34,795 nucleotides of DNA from Comamonadaceae bacterium (GTDB lineage: Bacteria; Pseudomonadota; Gammaproteobacteria; Burkholderiales; Burkholderiaceae_C): positions 1 through 34,795 of the forward strand of contig CANFWH010000023.1 of NCBI GenBank assembly GCA_947450645.1. Reading direction: 5' to 3'. A program made the position numbers and the translations under genes. The notes beneath the pieces were generated by a model. That model was not told where the DNA came from, ran no database searches, and was given only the letters and a program-made list of their open reading frames with translations. Below, one piece after another: positions 15,032 through 25,433 of this stretch. Position 1 is the stretch's first letter; every line of letters starts with the position of its first letter.

Positions 15032-15865
15032 ATGCTACTTCAACCTGAAATTAATCCTGTTGCCATTCATCTTTTTGGACCTATTGCGATCCATTGGTAT
15101 GGGCTGACCTATCTCGCTGCCTTTGGATTTTTTATTCTTTTGGGCATTCGCAGGCTTAAACATTTTCCTTTTATAGAACTGAAAGAGTGGACACGCAAAG
15201 ACGTTGAAGATATTTTATTTTTAGGCGTGATGGGTGTGATTTTGGGCGGACGCATCGGCTACTGTTTGTTCTATAAGCCTGCGTACTATGCGGCGCATCC
15301 GATAGAAGTTTTTTACGTCTGGCAAGGCGGCATGAGCTTCCACGGAGGTATGCTGGGCGTGGCCTGCGCTGAAGTGTGGTTTGCCATGAAGCGCAAACGT
15401 CCGCTCTTAAAAGTGGCAGATTTTGTAGCGCCGTGCGTACCCACAGGGCTTGCCATGGGACGTGTCGGCAACTTCATCAATGGCGAGCTGTGGGGCAGGG
15501 TGGCTGATCCTAGTTTGCCGTGGGCGATGCTGTTTAAAGGTGATCCAACGCAGCTGCCGCGTCATCCATCGCAGGTGTATCAGTTCTTGCTAGAGGGCTT
15601 GCTGCTCTTCGTTTGCCTTTGGTGGTTTGCCAGCAGTCGCACCAAGCAAAATTACAAATCAGGTCAAACAGCCGCGTTCTTTTTAGTCGGCTATGGGTTG
15701 ATGCGCTTTGCCGCAGAATTCTTTAGAGAACCAGATGCGCACCTCGGCATTTTGAGCCTTGGCATGAGCATGGGGCAGTGGCTTTGCTTGCCGATGATTG
15801 TGGGTGGATTAGGGTTGTGGGTGTGGGCGGGGAAACAAAAATATCAGGGACAGAAAGCTCAATGA
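15032..15865 (+). CDS. lgt: Prolipoprotein diacylglyceryl transferase
   Basis: Lgt transfers diacylglycerol from phosphatidylglycerol to the lipobox Cys of prolipoproteins in the inner membrane, the first step of lipoprotein maturation. The 277-residue protein has about seven membrane segments and the Lgt signature G-R-V-G-N-F-I-N-G-E-L-W-G. It also has I-H-W-Y-G-L-T-Y near the N-terminus and S-F-H-G-G-M-L-G near residue 106, all family hallmarks. H-P-S-Q-V-Y-Q follows the signature as usual. It lies 23 bases after nadE and 14 bases before alaS on the same strand, so the three may be one transcript. No Shine-Dalgarno is obvious. Confidence 0.95.
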   Translation: MLLQPEINPVAIHLFGPIAIHWYGLTYLAAFGFFILLGIRRLKHFPFIELKEWTRKDVEDILFLGVMGVILGGRIGYCLFYKPAYYAAHPIEVFYVWQGGMSFHGGMLGVACAEVWFAMKRKRPLLKVADFVAPCVPTGLAMGRVGNFINGELWGRVADPSLPWAMLFKGDPTQLPRHPSQVYQFLLEGLLLFVCLWWFASSRTKQNYKSGQTAAFFLVGYGLMRFAAEFFREPDAHLGILSLGMSMGQWLCLPMIVGGLGLWVWAGKQKYQGQKAQ

Positions 15866-15879
15866 AATAAAATCGAGGG

Positions 15880-18501
15880 ATGACTACACCTTCTTTCTCA
15901 GTTTCCGATATTCGCCAATCATTTCTTGATTTTTATGCAGAGCGTGGCCACACCGTTGTGGCTTCAAGCCCGTTAGTTCCGGGTAATGACCCGACCTTGA
16001 TGTTTACCAACAGCGGCATGGTGCAATTTAAGGATGTGTTCCTTGGCACCGATAAGCGCTCGTATGTCCGCGCGGCCTCTGTTCAAGCGTGTTTGCGGGC
16101 AGGTGGCAAGCACAACGATCTTGAGAACGTGGGCTATACGGCGCGTCATCACACGTTTTTTGAGATGCTGGGTAATTGGAGTTTTGGTGACTACTTCAAG
16201 CGCGACTCACTGGTGTGGGGTTGGGAGCTTTTGACCAAGGTGTACAAGCTGCCGCCTGAGCGCTTGCTGGCAACGGTGTATATCGACGACCAAGAGGCGT
16301 ATGACATTTGGCACAACGAGATTGGTTTGCCCGCAGACCGCATTGTGCGCATCGGTGACAACAAAGGCAAAAAATACGCATCCGATAATTTTTGGATGAT
16401 GGCGGATACAGGACCTTGCGGACCTTGCTCCGAGATTTTTTACGACCACGGCGACCACATCCCAGGCGGCCCTCCTGGCTCACCTGGCGAAGACGGCGAC
16501 CGTTTCATCGAGATTTGGAATCACGTGTTCATGCAGTTTGATATGCAGGCGGATGGCACGCTCATCAAGCTGCCCGCGCCTTGCGTGGACACGGGCATGG
16601 GGCTAGAGCGCTTGTCAGCGATCTTGCAACACGTGCACAGCAATTACGAAATTGATATTTTTGATGCGCTCATCAAAGCGGCAGCTCGTGAAACAGGCAC
16701 GACGGATTTAGATAACAAGAGCCTGCGCGTGATTGCCGATCACATCCGTGCTTGCTCGTTCCTCGTGGTGGATGGCGTGAACCCGAGCAACGAAGGTCGC
16801 GGCTATGTGCAGCGTCGCATCGTGCGCCGCGCGATTCGTCATGGTTACAAGCTCGGTAAAAAGACGCCCTTCTTTCACAAGCTAGTTAAAGATTTGGTGC
16901 AACAAATGGGCACAGCGTATCCGAATCTTGCGGCGAACGAATCGCGGATTACATCGGTGCTCAAAGCCGAAGAAGAGCGTTTCTTTGAGACGCTTGAGAT
17001 TGGCATGAAAATTTTGGACGATGCCCTGCAAGGCAATGTGGCTGTGCTTCCTGGCGAGGTGGCCTTCAAACTGCACGACACGTATGGCTTCCCGCTTGAT
17101 CTGTCTGCGGACGTTTGCCGCGAAAGGGACGTCACGGTGGATACCGCTGGATTTGATGCTGCGATGGCAAAACAAAAAGACCAAGCGCGCGCCGCAGGCA
17201 AATTCAAAATGGACAAGGCGCTGGAGTACAGCGGTGCGGGTAATGAATTTGTGGGCTATGAGCGCTTAGAGCAAGCCGCGAAGGTGGTTGCGCTGTATGC
17301 GGATGGCGCCCTTGTGCAGTCGCTTTCCAGCGGTCAAAACGGCGTGGTCGTTTTGGATGCCACGCCTTTTTATGCCGAGTCTGGCGGACAGGTTGGGGAT
17401 AGTGGCGTGATTGTTGGTAGCGGCGCATCGTTTACCGTAGCGGACACACAAAAGATCAAAGCCGATGTGTTTGCACATCACGGCGTGCTTGGTAGTGGTT
17501 CGCTCAAAGTGGGCGATGCTGTGCAGGCCAGTGTGGATATGGCTTTGCGGGCATCAACCGTGCGCAACCACAGCGCCACACACTTGATGCACAAAGCTTT
17601 GCGTGAGGTGCTAGGCGATCACGTGCAGCAAAAAGGATCACTCGTAAATGCCGACCGCACACGCTTTGACTTTGCGCACAACGCGCCTGTTACGAGCGCC
17701 GAAATCACGGCAATTGAGGCGAAGGTCAACGAAGAAATTTTGGCGAATGCAGCTGCCTCTGCCCGCGTAATGGAAATCGAAGCAGCCAAAGCCACAGGCG
17801 CAATGATGCTGTTTGGCGAAAAGTACGGCGACACGGTTCGCGTGCTGGAGATTGGCTCATCCAAAGAGCTGTGCGGCGGTACGCACGTGCAGCGCACGGG
17901 TGATATTGGATTGTTCAAAATCGTGGGCGAGAGCGGCATTGCGTCAGGCGTGCGCCGTATTGAAGCCGTGACGGGCATGAACGCTTTGCAGTATTTGCAA
18001 ACGCTTGAGAGCACGGTGGATGCGGCAGCGCAATCGCTCAAGACAAGTCCTGCTGAACTGAGTTCAAGGTTAGAGACGATGCAATTGCAAATGAAGGCGC
18101 TAGAGAAGGAAGTCTCTGCGCTCAAGGGCAAACTCGCATCCAGTCAAACGGGTGATTTAGTCGCTAAAGCAGTTGACGTAAACGGCATGAAGCTCTTGGT
18201 CGCCGAGCTGGAAGGCCTTGATTCCAAAGGCTTGCAGGGCATGATTGCGCTGCTTAAAGATAAGCTCAAGTCTGGCGTTGTGGTTCTTGCCGCGGTGGAC
18301 GCGGGCAAGGTGCAGCTGGCAGTTGGTGTGACTTCTGATCTGACCGCTAAAGTTAAAGCAGGTGAGCTAGTGAACTTTGTCGCAAGTCAAGTGGGTGGCA
18401 AAGGCGGGGGCAAGCCTGATCTAGCAATGGCTGGCGGTACGGATGCTAGCAAGCTAGTTGAGGCACTGCAAAGCGTGCAGGCGTGGGTTGCCGCCAAATA
18501 A
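15880..18501 (+). CDS. alaS: Alanine--tRNA ligase
   Basis: AlaS charges tRNA-Ala with alanine and edits mischarged serine or glycine. At 873 residues it is full length. The class II aminoacylation domain is at about 1-240 ([17 protein letters not shown]) and the tRNA-recognition domain at about 240-460. The editing domain carries the zinc-site residues His564 and His568 (H-S-A-T-H) and Cys665/His669 (C-G-G-T-H). A C-terminal oligomerisation domain with a coiled-coil at about 705-760 and a glycine-rich G-G-K-G-G-G-K-P-D follows. The ATG follows CGAGGG closely. A terminator lies directly after the stop. Nothing is missing or odd. Confidence 0.97.
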   Translation: MTTPSFSVSDIRQSFLDFYAERGHTVVASSPLVPGNDPTLMFTNSGMVQFKDVFLGTDKRSYVRAASVQACLRAGGKHNDLENVGYTARHHTFFEMLGNWSFGDYFKRDSLVWGWELLTKVYKLPPERLLATVYIDDQEAYDIWHNEIGLPADRIVRIGDNKGKKYASDNFWMMADTGPCGPCSEIFYDHGDHIPGGPPGSPGEDGDRFIEIWNHVFMQFDMQADGTLIKLPAPCVDTGMGLERLSAILQHVHSNYEIDIFDALIKAAARETGTTDLDNKSLRVIADHIRACSFLVVDGVNPSNEGRGYVQRRIVRRAIRHGYKLGKKTPFFHKLVKDLVQQMGTAYPNLAANESRITSVLKAEEERFFETLEIGMKILDDALQGNVAVLPGEVAFKLHDTYGFPLDLSADVCRERDVTVDTAGFDAAMAKQKDQARAAGKFKMDKALEYSGAGNEFVGYERLEQAAKVVALYADGALVQSLSSGQNGVVVLDATPFYAESGGQVGDSGVIVGSGASFTVADTQKIKADVFAHHGVLGSGSLKVGDAVQASVDMALRASTVRNHSATHLMHKALREVLGDHVQQKGSLVNADRTRFDFAHNAPVTSAEITAIEAKVNEEILANAAASARVMEIEAAKATGAMMLFGEKYGDTVRVLEIGSSKELCGGTHVQRTGDIGLFKIVGESGIASGVRRIEAVTGMNALQYLQTLESTVDAAAQSLKTSPAELSSRLETMQLQMKALEKEVSALKGKLASSQTGDLVAKAVDVNGMKLLVAELEGLDSKGLQGMIALLKDKLKSGVVVLAAVDAGKVQLAVGVTSDLTAKVKAGELVNFVASQVGGKGGGKPDLAMAGGTDASKLVEALQSVQAWVAAK

Positions 18502-18528
18502 AAAAGAGAACCAAGGCTCTCTTTTTTG
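18502..18528. terminator. Bidirectional intrinsic terminator between alaS and the cytochrome gene
   Basis: AAAAAGAGAACC and GGCTCTCTTTTT are inverted with one mismatch, around a two-base centre (a slightly larger loop in practice), and are flanked by A and T tracts. In the alaS direction it ends in a run of T; read on the other strand it also ends in T. It lies immediately after the alaS stop and 18 bases from the stop of the convergent cytochrome gene, so it can serve both. Confidence 0.8.
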
Positions 18529-18545
18529 TTTAAGGCTAGACCAAA

Positions 18546-18869
18546 TTACTTTTGCGACAAGACCCATTTCACGAGGGTGTGAGCCTCTGCTTCTGTGACT
18601 TGCGCATTAGCTGGCATTGGAACTGCACCCCACACGCCAGATCCACCTTTCATGACTTTGGCCGTTAATTTATTCTCGGCGTCTTTTTGGCCAGCGTATT
18701 TTGCAGCAACGTCCTTGTAGGCTGGGCCTACCACTTTTGTAGCAACCGCGTGGCAAGTCATGCAGTTTTTAGCCTTAGCCAAGTCTAAGACAGCATCTGC
18801 TGCGAACGCACCTTGATTAGCCAATAAAGCGACAAGAGTGGCGGAGAGAGAGATGAATATTTTTTTCAT
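18546..18869 (-). CDS. Periplasmic class I c-type cytochrome
   Basis: A 107-residue precursor with a Sec signal peptide (M-K-K-I-F-I-S-L-S then a hydrophobic stretch) and likely cleavage after A-F-A at residue 23, giving a mature protein of about 84 residues. Haem c attaches at Cys36-Met-Thr-Cys39-His40. Met85 in A-V-P-M-P-A-N is the likely sixth ligand. Size and layout match small cytochromes of the c551/c552 type that shuttle electrons to terminal oxidases or other periplasmic reductases. The partner is not identifiable here. It lies 38 bases after ilvD on the same strand and ends at the shared terminator. Confidence 0.92.
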   Translation of the reverse strand: MKKIFISLSATLVALLANQGAFAADAVLDLAKAKNCMTCHAVATKVVGPAYKDVAAKYAGQKDAENKLTAKVMKGGSGVWGAVPMPANAQVTEAEAHTLVKWVLSQK

Positions 18870-18907
18870 AATGAGTTTCAGGTGGTTAAATATAAGCTTT
18901 GACTTAA

Positions 18908-20605
18908 TTAGTATAAATCTAAAACAGCGCCTTTGGATGCGCTAGATGCATTGAAAGCAAACTTTGCTTGTACGCCACGTGTATAGCGCGGTGCTGGTTT
19001 TACCCATGCGGCACGGCGCTTGGCAAGCATTGCCTCATCTACATTGAGTTGCAGCAGCAATTGTTTGGCATCAATCGTCACGCTATCGCCGTTTTCAATC
19101 AACGCAATCGTGCCGCCTTCGTAGGCCTCAGGTGCCACGTGCCCGACCACCATGCCCCATGTGCCGCCGCTAAAGCGTCCATCGGTAATGAGGCCAACCG
19201 TCTCGCCAAGCCCTGCGCCAATGAGTGCGCCTGTTGGGGCGAGCATCTCAGGCATTCCAGGGCCACCTTTGGGGCCAAGGTAGCGCAAAATCATCACATC
19301 GCCATGGGTAATCTTGCCATCCAAAATAGCTTTGAGCGCGGACTGCTCATCGTCAAAACACTTGGCAGGCCCCGTTATCACAGGATTTTTTAATCCCGAT
19401 ATTTTGGCAACGGCGCCTTCGGGCGAGATGTTGCCTTTCAGAATTGCTAGGTGGCCTTCTTTGTAGAGGGCTTTATCAATCGTACGGATGACGTCTTGAT
19501 TGGCTCGTGGCACGTCGGGCACATCCTTCAAGACTTCTGCAATGGTTTTGCCTGAGATCGTCACGCAGTCGCCGTGCAAAAGACCTGCATTTAGCAAAAC
19601 TTTCATCACTTGCGGAATGCCACCAGCTTGGTGCAAATCGACGGCAAGATATTTACCTGATGGTTTTAAGTCGCAAATAACGGGGGTCTTTTTGCGCATA
19701 CGTTCAAAATCATCGATCGTGAATGGAACGCCTGCAGCATGGGCAATGGCTAAGAAATGCAGCACCGCATTGGTCGAGCCGCCTGTGGCCATGATGACGG
19801 CAACGGCATTCTCTAACGCTTTCTTGGTCACGATGTCGCGCGGTTTGAGTCCGAGTTGAATCGCCTTCATTAACACTTGTGCGGATTCTTTGGCCGAGTT
19901 TTGTTTTTCGTCGTGCGGATTCGCCATGGTGGACGAGTAGGGCAAAGACATGCCCAGCGCTTCAAATGCTGAGCTCATGGTGTTCGCGGTGTACATGCCG
20001 CCGCAAGAACCTGGGCCTGGGACGGCGCGCATTTCGATTTCACGCAAGTCTTCGTCGCTCATGTTGCCAGCAGCGTTTTGCCCGACGGCTTCAAACACGC
20101 TCACGATGTTGAGGTCTTGTCCTTTGTAACGCCCTGGCAAAATTGTGCCGCCGTACACATAGATGGCAGGCACATTGGCACGGAGCATTCCCATCATGCC
20201 GCCTGGCATGTTTTTATCGCAGCCGCCCACCACCACCACGCCGTCCATCCATTGACCTTGCACACAGGTCTCGATGCAATCCGAAATGACTTCGCGCGAG
20301 ACCAGCGAATACTTCATGCCTTCAGTGCCCATCGCCATGCCATCAGAGATGGTAGGGGTACCAAATGTCTGTGCGTTGCCGCCAGCTTCTTCAATGCCAG
20401 CCACGGCTGCATCGGTTAGTTTTTGCAACCCACTATTGCATGGCGTAATCGTACTATGGCCGTTCGCTACGCCAATCATGGGCTTACCAAAGTCAGCTTC
20501 GGTGTAGCCCATGGCGTAATACATCGAACGGTTAGGAGCGCGGGATTTACCTTGGGTAATGTTGTCCGAGCGCAGGTTTTTGAAGTGGATAGTTTGTTCA
20601 GTCAT
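18908..20605 (-). CDS. ilvD: Dihydroxy-acid dehydratase
   Basis: IlvD dehydrates 2,3-dihydroxy-isovalerate and -methylvalerate to the 2-keto acids in valine, isoleucine and leucine (and pantothenate) synthesis. The 565-residue cytosolic protein carries the three cysteines expected to bind its Fe-S cluster: Cys56 (T-I-T-P-C-N-S-G-L), Cys129 ([11 protein letters not shown]) and Cys201 ([12 protein letters not shown]). The C-terminal [11 protein letters not shown] is also characteristic. Length is normal. It lies 13 bases downstream of the LOG-family gene and is part of the long minus-strand run. No leader-peptide attenuator is visible upstream. Confidence 0.96.
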   Translation of the reverse strand: MTEQTIHFKNLRSDNITQGKSRAPNRSMYYAMGYTEADFGKPMIGVANGHSTITPCNSGLQKLTDAAVAGIEEAGGNAQTFGTPTISDGMAMGTEGMKYSLVSREVISDCIETCVQGQWMDGVVVVGGCDKNMPGGMMGMLRANVPAIYVYGGTILPGRYKGQDLNIVSVFEAVGQNAAGNMSDEDLREIEMRAVPGPGSCGGMYTANTMSSAFEALGMSLPYSSTMANPHDEKQNSAKESAQVLMKAIQLGLKPRDIVTKKALENAVAVIMATGGSTNAVLHFLAIAHAAGVPFTIDDFERMRKKTPVICDLKPSGKYLAVDLHQAGGIPQVMKVLLNAGLLHGDCVTISGKTIAEVLKDVPDVPRANQDVIRTIDKALYKEGHLAILKGNISPEGAVAKISGLKNPVITGPAKCFDDEQSALKAILDGKITHGDVMILRYLGPKGGPGMPEMLAPTGALIGAGLGETVGLITDGRFSGGTWGMVVGHVAPEAYEGGTIALIENGDSVTIDAKQLLLQLNVDEAMLAKRRAAWVKPAPRYTRGVQAKFAFNASSASKGAVLDLY

Positions 20606-20618
20606 ATCTCAATTGTAA

Positions 20619-21179
20619 TTAAGCGTTTGGATAAATTTGAGCGAGTAAGTCGGGAACGTTATCACCGTGTTTGAGTAAATCGATTTGACCTTGATCCATA
20701 AAACCTTCTTTCATGGAATGATGCATGGCTTGCAAAAAAGTATCGTAATAACCACGCGTGTTGAGAAAGCCCACTGGCTTGCCGTGATAGCCTAGTTGCC
20801 GCCAAACCCATTGTTCAATGACTTCTTCAAACGTACCAATGCCGCCTGCCATTGCCATAAACGCATTGGCACGCTCGGCCATCATCGCTTTGCGCTCGTG
20901 CATGTCTTCTACAACAAACAGCTCAGTACAGCGCGTATTGGCATGCTCACGTGCCATTAATGATTGAGGAATCACGCCAATAACATGCGCACCAGCGTCA
21001 AGTGCCGCGTTAGCCACGATGCCCATGAGGCCATTTTTACCGCCTCCATAAACCAGTTGGCCACCGCGTTCGCCCACCCAGTGGCCAACAGCGATAGCCG
21101 CTTCTTTGTAAGCGGGGTGATTCCCCATGCGTGAGCCGCAGTAAACGGCAAGAGAGATGGCGGGCATGGTAGCGGTCAT
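20619..21179 (-). CDS. LOG family protein (nucleoside 5'-monophosphate phosphoribohydrolase-like)
   Basis: LOG proteins release the base from nucleoside 5'-monophosphates; plant and some bacterial members activate cytokinins. The 186-residue protein (from ATG 21179) has A-V-Y-C-G-S-R, the nucleotide-binding V-Y-G-G-G-K-N-G-L-M-G, and M-H-E-R-K-A-M-M ahead of A-G-G-I-G-T-F-E-E. The usual motif is P-G-G-x-G-T-x-x-E, so the first Pro is Ala here; the Glu is kept. The frame extends 24 codons upstream into the PhoH gene, but the family begins at this Met. The PhoH stop is four bases upstream. Substrate in this organism is not known. Confidence 0.88.
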   Translation of the reverse strand: MTATMPAISLAVYCGSRMGNHPAYKEAAIAVGHWVGERGGQLVYGGGKNGLMGIVANAALDAGAHVIGVIPQSLMAREHANTRCTELFVVEDMHERKAMMAERANAFMAMAGGIGTFEEVIEQWVWRQLGYHGKPVGFLNTRGYYDTFLQAMHHSMKEGFMDQGQIDLLKHGDNVPDLLAQIYPNA

Positions 21180-21183
21180 CGTG

Positions 21184-22779
21184 TTAAAGAACCTCACTCG
21201 CGTGATCGGCCAGCCTTGAACGCTCGCCACGTGCCAACGTGATGTGCCCACTGTGTGACCAGCCTTTGAACTTGTCGACGATGTAAGTCAAGCCACACGA
21301 GCCTTCCGTGAGGTACGGCGTATCAATTTGTGCGAGATTGCCCATCAGCACGATCTTTGTCCCAGGGCCTGCACGTGTCACCAGTGTCTTGATTTGCTTG
21401 GGCGTTAAATTTTGGGCTTCGTCGATGATGAGGTATTTGTTTAAGAACGTGCGACCGCGCATGAAGTTCATGCTTTTGATTTTGATGCGGCTACGAATTA
21501 AATCTTGCGTAGCGGCCCGTCCCCATTCGCCTGCTGCGGTGTCGTTCTTGGCAAGCACCTCTAGGTTGTCGTCTAGTGCACCCATCCAAGGGCCCATTTT
21601 CTCTTCTTCGGTACCAGGCAAAAACCCAATGTCTTCGCCGACGCTGACTGTTGCACGGGTGACGATGATTTCTGAGTAACGACGTTCATCCAACACCTGC
21701 GAGAGCCCGCTGGATAAGGCCAGCAGTGTTTTGCCTGTGCCTGCTGTACCCGCCAGTGTGACTAAATCGACCTCGGGATCCATGAGTAAATTCATGGCAA
21801 AGTTTTGCTCGCGGTTACGTGCATTGACGCCCCAGACAGCGTGCTTGATGTGTTGGAAGTCTTTGAGCGTTTTGAGTGTGGCGCTATCGCCGCGCAGTTC
21901 GGTTACGCGCATGTACAGCGGTGGCTCGCCCGCTTGCTCGTAGTACAGGCATTCGTTAATGCGCCAATCCTGAGTTTGCTTGCCGTGGGCGCGGTAGAAC
22001 GTGTGTCCGCCTTGTGTCCAACTCTCGAGTTGTTTACTTTGCTTGGTCCAAAAATCAACGGGTAGAGCGGATGCGCCCGAGTACAAAATATCGCCATCCT
22101 CCAGCACTTTATCATTTTGGTAGTCTTCGGCAAACAGTCCTAGCGCATTGGCCTTGATGCGCATATTGATGTCTTTGGAGACCAGTACAACTTCGCGAGG
22201 CTTACTAGACGTGGCTTCCACGGCTTTGAGCGAATGCACAACAGCGAGAATTTGGTTGTCCGCTTTGCCTTGCGGCAGGCTCATGGGGAGTTCGGCGATG
22301 AGTAGCGATGTTTGGAAAAATAGTTTGCCCGTAGCAGCGCTGTGACCAGTCGCGTTTAGTGCCACGCCAGCCGTCATCTTGCCCATGTTTTCACCAGCCA
22401 AACTCAGCAGACTGTCTAACCAGCGGCTCGTTTGACGTGCGTTGCGTGCGACTTCAGTCATGCCTTTTTTGTGCGAATCGAGTTCTTCCAACACGATCAT
22501 AGGCAAGTACACGTCATGCTCTTCAAAGCGGAAAAGGCACATCGGGTCGTGCATCAACACGTTGGTGTCCAGCACGAACAAACGTCGAGGGCCTGTGTGC
22601 TTCGGCTTCGCTTTAACTATGGATTTTGGTGCAGGCGCTTGCTGAGTGAATGGCTGGGAAGCCAATACGGGAGGCGAGAGATCGAGTTTGCGCTCGGATG
22701 TGGTGACTTGGGCGACTTTGGTGACCAAAGCTGGGAGCTTAGCCCCCGCTTTCGGTTTAGGGGGCGAGGGCAATGGCAT
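21184..22779 (-). CDS. PhoH family protein with N-terminal PIN domain
   Basis: 531 residues with two modules. A PIN nuclease-like domain at about 66-225 has the acidic residues L-D-T-N (Asp71), E-E-L-D near 98-101 and S-K-D near 201-203. A PhoH P-loop ATPase at about 320-531 has Walker A G-T-A-G-T-G-K-T near 344-351 and Walker B L-I-I-D-E-A-Q-N. This is the PhoH2-type architecture, associated with RNA unwinding and cleavage in studied homologues; the role here is inferred. The first 60 residues are Pro/Lys-rich and probably disordered. It is co-directional with the Bcp peroxiredoxin gene upstream (24 bases) and the LOG gene downstream (4 bases). Confidence 0.9.
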   Translation of the reverse strand: MPLPSPPKPKAGAKLPALVTKVAQVTTSERKLDLSPPVLASQPFTQQAPAPKSIVKAKPKHTGPRRLFVLDTNVLMHDPMCLFRFEEHDVYLPMIVLEELDSHKKGMTEVARNARQTSRWLDSLLSLAGENMGKMTAGVALNATGHSAATGKLFFQTSLLIAELPMSLPQGKADNQILAVVHSLKAVEATSSKPREVVLVSKDINMRIKANALGLFAEDYQNDKVLEDGDILYSGASALPVDFWTKQSKQLESWTQGGHTFYRAHGKQTQDWRINECLYYEQAGEPPLYMRVTELRGDSATLKTLKDFQHIKHAVWGVNARNREQNFAMNLLMDPEVDLVTLAGTAGTGKTLLALSSGLSQVLDERRYSEIIVTRATVSVGEDIGFLPGTEEEKMGPWMGALDDNLEVLAKNDTAAGEWGRAATQDLIRSRIKIKSMNFMRGRTFLNKYLIIDEAQNLTPKQIKTLVTRAGPGTKIVLMGNLAQIDTPYLTEGSCGLTYIVDKFKGWSHSGHITLARGERSRLADHASEVL

Positions 22780-22803
22780 TTTTATTCCAGGTGAGGATGA
22801 CTC

Positions 22804-23319
22804 TTACTCTTCTACAACTTCGGCTACTAATTTGGCCGCAGCTTTTTCAGTTTTCTTCAATGCTTTAACGGCTTTCAAAACTTCATCAACGTGACCAGGG
22901 ACTTTGAGACCACGCCACTCGGCAGCCAACAAGCCATCAGAGCCAATCAAGAACGTACTACGCTCGATGCCTTTGACCTTTTTGCCATACATGATCTTGT
23001 TTTTGACCACGCCAAACATGTGGCACATTTTTTCTTCGGTATCGGCAATCAACTCGAAAGGCAATTCCAGCTTGGCTTTGAACTCATCGTGTGATTTCAT
23101 GTTGTCACGCGATACGCCAAAAACGGTTGCGCCTGTTTTGGCGAAGTCTTTGTATTTATCGCGAAACTCCATCGCCTCGGTTGTGCAGCCAGGCGTGTTG
23201 TCTTTCGGGTAAAAGTACAGAATAACGATTTTGCCAAGATGGGAAATGTTAGAGAGCTCTACGCCGTTGGTGCCGATGGCTTCAAATTCTGGGATTCGTT
23301 TATTTAAATTTACAGCCAT
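22804..23319 (-). CDS. bcp: Thioredoxin-dependent thiol peroxidase, Bcp/PrxQ family
   Basis: Bcp reduces hydroperoxides in the cytosol using thioredoxin. The peroxidatic Cys45 is in D-N-T-P-G-C-T-T-E-A, with the usual Pro and Thr before it. The family's common resolving Cys, five residues later, is absent (Met50). Another Cys at 99 (E-E-K-M-C-H) might take over, or the protein may be a one-Cys type. The C-terminal 25 residues (K-A-L-K-K-T-E-K-A-A-A-K-L-V-A-E-V-V-E-E) are a charged, Ala/Lys/Glu-rich extension beyond the usual length of about 155. It is separated from the ABC-F gene upstream by 94 bases in which I see no clear element. Confidence 0.9.
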   Translation of the reverse strand: MAVNLNKRIPEFEAIGTNGVELSNISHLGKIVILYFYPKDNTPGCTTEAMEFRDKYKDFAKTGATVFGVSRDNMKSHDEFKAKLELPFELIADTEEKMCHMFGVVKNKIMYGKKVKGIERSTFLIGSDGLLAAEWRGLKVPGHVDEVLKAVKALKKTEKAAAKLVAEVVEE

Positions 23320-23413
23320 GTTGAAATCTTCTCTAGTAACAGTAGCGCAGGTAGCGCGAACAACCGTCTATTTTAACCGCGATTGTTGGCTTGGCGTCAG
23401 CTTTATTCGAAGC

Positions 23414-25378
23414 TTATTCGAGGGTTTCCCCGAGGATGAGCCATTGAGACTCTAAATGTGCGAGCGTTTCGATCACGGTTTTGAGCTGTTGGCTGATCTC
23501 GTTGATGTGCCCAGCATCGGTCGTACTAGCAATAGACACTTCAAGTGACGTCTTTTCAATTTCCAATTTCGCTATGCTGGCTTCCACCTTGCTAAGCTCT
23601 TTGCGCATTTGATCTAGTTTCGCCTTGCTGTAAGTCACGGCTGGCTTGGCCTGCACGATGGCCACCTCCGCTTTCACTTCTGCCTTCATCTCAGCTTGCA
23701 CGGCTTTCTTGGCGTTTTGTTGGCGTTGTTGTCGCGCTTCTTTAGCTTGCTCCAATAAATAGATTTGGTAGTCATCAAGGTCGCCATCAAACGGCACAAC
23801 CGCACCTTTGGCGACTAACCAAAACTCGTCGCACACCGAACGGAGAAGCGAGCGGTCGTGGCTGACCAACATGACGGTGCCTTCAAATTCATTGAGCGCC
23901 ACGGCCAGTGCCTCGCGCGTGGCCAAGTCCAAATGATTGGTTGGTTCGTCAAGTAGCAAAAGGTTAGGGCGTTGCCAAACAATCATGGCCAGAACCAGCC
24001 GCGCTTTTTCACCGCCGCTCATGCTGCCGACTTTTTGTTTGACTTGCTCGCCCGTAAAGTTGAACGAGCCAAGGTAAGCGCGGTGATCTTGCTCGCGCGT
24101 GCTTTGCCCTGATAGCGACCCTGCCGCCGTCATGCGCCGCACCATATTGCTCATGTGATCGAGTGGGTTGTCGTCCTCCACCAGCACGTCCAGTTCTTGC
24201 TGCGCAAAGTAGCCAATGTTGAGGCCGCGTCCTTCTAGCACTTCGCCGCCAATGGCTTTGATTTCGCGTGCAATGGTCTTCACGACGGTGGATTTGCCTT
24301 GCCCGTTCGCGCCCAAAATGCCAATACGCTCGCCAGCCAGCACCGACTTACTCACGTTTTTCACAATGACTTTTTGCGAGCCATCGTCCAAGTTGTAGCC
24401 AAACTCGCCGCCGCTAATCGTGAGCATCGGGTTGGGTAAATTAGCAGGTTCTTTAAACTCAAACGTGAAGTCCGCCTCGGCCAAAAGTGGCCCGACTTTC
24501 TCCATTCGCTCCAGTGCTTTCACACGGCTTTGTGCCTGCTTGGCCTTGCTGGCCTTGGCTTTGAAACGGTCAATAAATTTTTGCAAATGAGCAATTTTGT
24601 CTTGCTGCTTCGAGTACGCCGTGGCTTGTAGCGCTGCTGCTGCGGCACGTAAGTCTTCAAACTGCGTGTAATTGCCGCCGTAGCGCGTGAGCTTTGTGAC
24701 CTCAATGTGCAGCGTGACACGGGTCACGGCATCCAAAAACTCGCGGTCATGGCTAATCACGATCATCGTGCCTTCGTATTTTGCCAACCATGCCTCTAGC
24801 CACACCAGCGCATCCAAATCTAAATGATTGGTCGGCTCGTCGAGTAACAGCAAGTCGGAGGGGCACATCAGCGCCCGTGCCAATTGCAAGCGCATACGCC
24901 AGCCGCCCGAAAAGCTATTCACAGGCTGATCCAGCTCTTGCACCGTAAAGCCAAGCCCCTGCACCAAGGTCTGCGCGCGCGAAGCCGCATCGTGGCCGCC
25001 TGCATCTTCCCAGTTGGCATAGGCTTCGGCGAATTGCTCGCCAAAGCCATCTCGGTCCATGTTCGGATCGTTCTCTAGCGCGGTCAAAGCCACACGTGCT
25101 TTTTCTAAACGCACATCGCCTGCCAGCACAAAGTCGGTGGCGCTCTCGGAGGTCTCGGGCATGTTTTGCGCTACCGTGGCAACTTGCCACGCAGTCGGAA
25201 TCCAATACTCGCCGCTGTCCTCGGGCAGTTCGCCCATCATGAGTGCAAACAAAGACGACTTGCCAGCGCCATTGCGACCGACTAAGCCTACTTTTTCGCC
25301 AGGTTGAATGAGGGCAGAAGCCTCAGAAAGAATAACTTTAGAGCCGCGACGCAGCGTAATTTTTTGGAGAGAGATCAT
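23414..25378 (-). CDS. yheS: ABC-F family ATPase, YheS-like
   Basis: A cytosolic ATPase of 654 residues with two nucleotide-binding domains and no membrane domain. Domain 1 has Walker A G-R-N-G-A-G-K-S-S, signature N-S-F-S-G-G-W-R-M-R-L and L-L-L-D-E-P-T-N-H-L-D. Domain 2 has G-A-N-G-Q-G-K-S-T, S-M-S-G-G-E-K-A-R-L and the same D-E-P-T-N-H-L-D. The linker R-F-K-A-K-A-S-K-A-K-Q-A-Q-S-R-V-K is the tRNA/ribosome-interacting P-site motif region. A C-terminal coiled coil (about 570-650) follows. ABC-F proteins act on the ribosomal E site; the YheS assignment rests on overall similarity to the E. coli protein as remembered. The start is firm because the domain begins at the first Met (M-I-S-L-Q-K-I-T-L-R-R-G). 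Confidence 0.92.
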   Translation of the reverse strand: MISLQKITLRRGSKVILSEASALIQPGEKVGLVGRNGAGKSSLFALMMGELPEDSGEYWIPTAWQVATVAQNMPETSESATDFVLAGDVRLEKARVALTALENDPNMDRDGFGEQFAEAYANWEDAGGHDAASRAQTLVQGLGFTVQELDQPVNSFSGGWRMRLQLARALMCPSDLLLLDEPTNHLDLDALVWLEAWLAKYEGTMIVISHDREFLDAVTRVTLHIEVTKLTRYGGNYTQFEDLRAAAAALQATAYSKQQDKIAHLQKFIDRFKAKASKAKQAQSRVKALERMEKVGPLLAEADFTFEFKEPANLPNPMLTISGGEFGYNLDDGSQKVIVKNVSKSVLAGERIGILGANGQGKSTVVKTIAREIKAIGGEVLEGRGLNIGYFAQQELDVLVEDDNPLDHMSNMVRRMTAAGSLSGQSTREQDHRAYLGSFNFTGEQVKQKVGSMSGGEKARLVLAMIVWQRPNLLLLDEPTNHLDLATREALAVALNEFEGTVMLVSHDRSLLRSVCDEFWLVAKGAVVPFDGDLDDYQIYLLEQAKEARQQRQQNAKKAVQAEMKAEVKAEVAIVQAKPAVTYSKAKLDQMRKELSKVEASIAKLEIEKTSLEVSIASTTDAGHINEISQQLKTVIETLAHLESQWLILGETLE

Positions 25379-25433
25379 GCAGAAGGGAAGACGAAACGAT
25401 GTGACGCTGGAGGTGAGTTAAGTGGTTAAGTGG

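Noticed and set aside
17619-18131. Antisense open frame of 170 codons inside alaS
   Set aside because: Serine/threonine-rich shadow of the alaS editing-domain region; no start signal or family resemblance.
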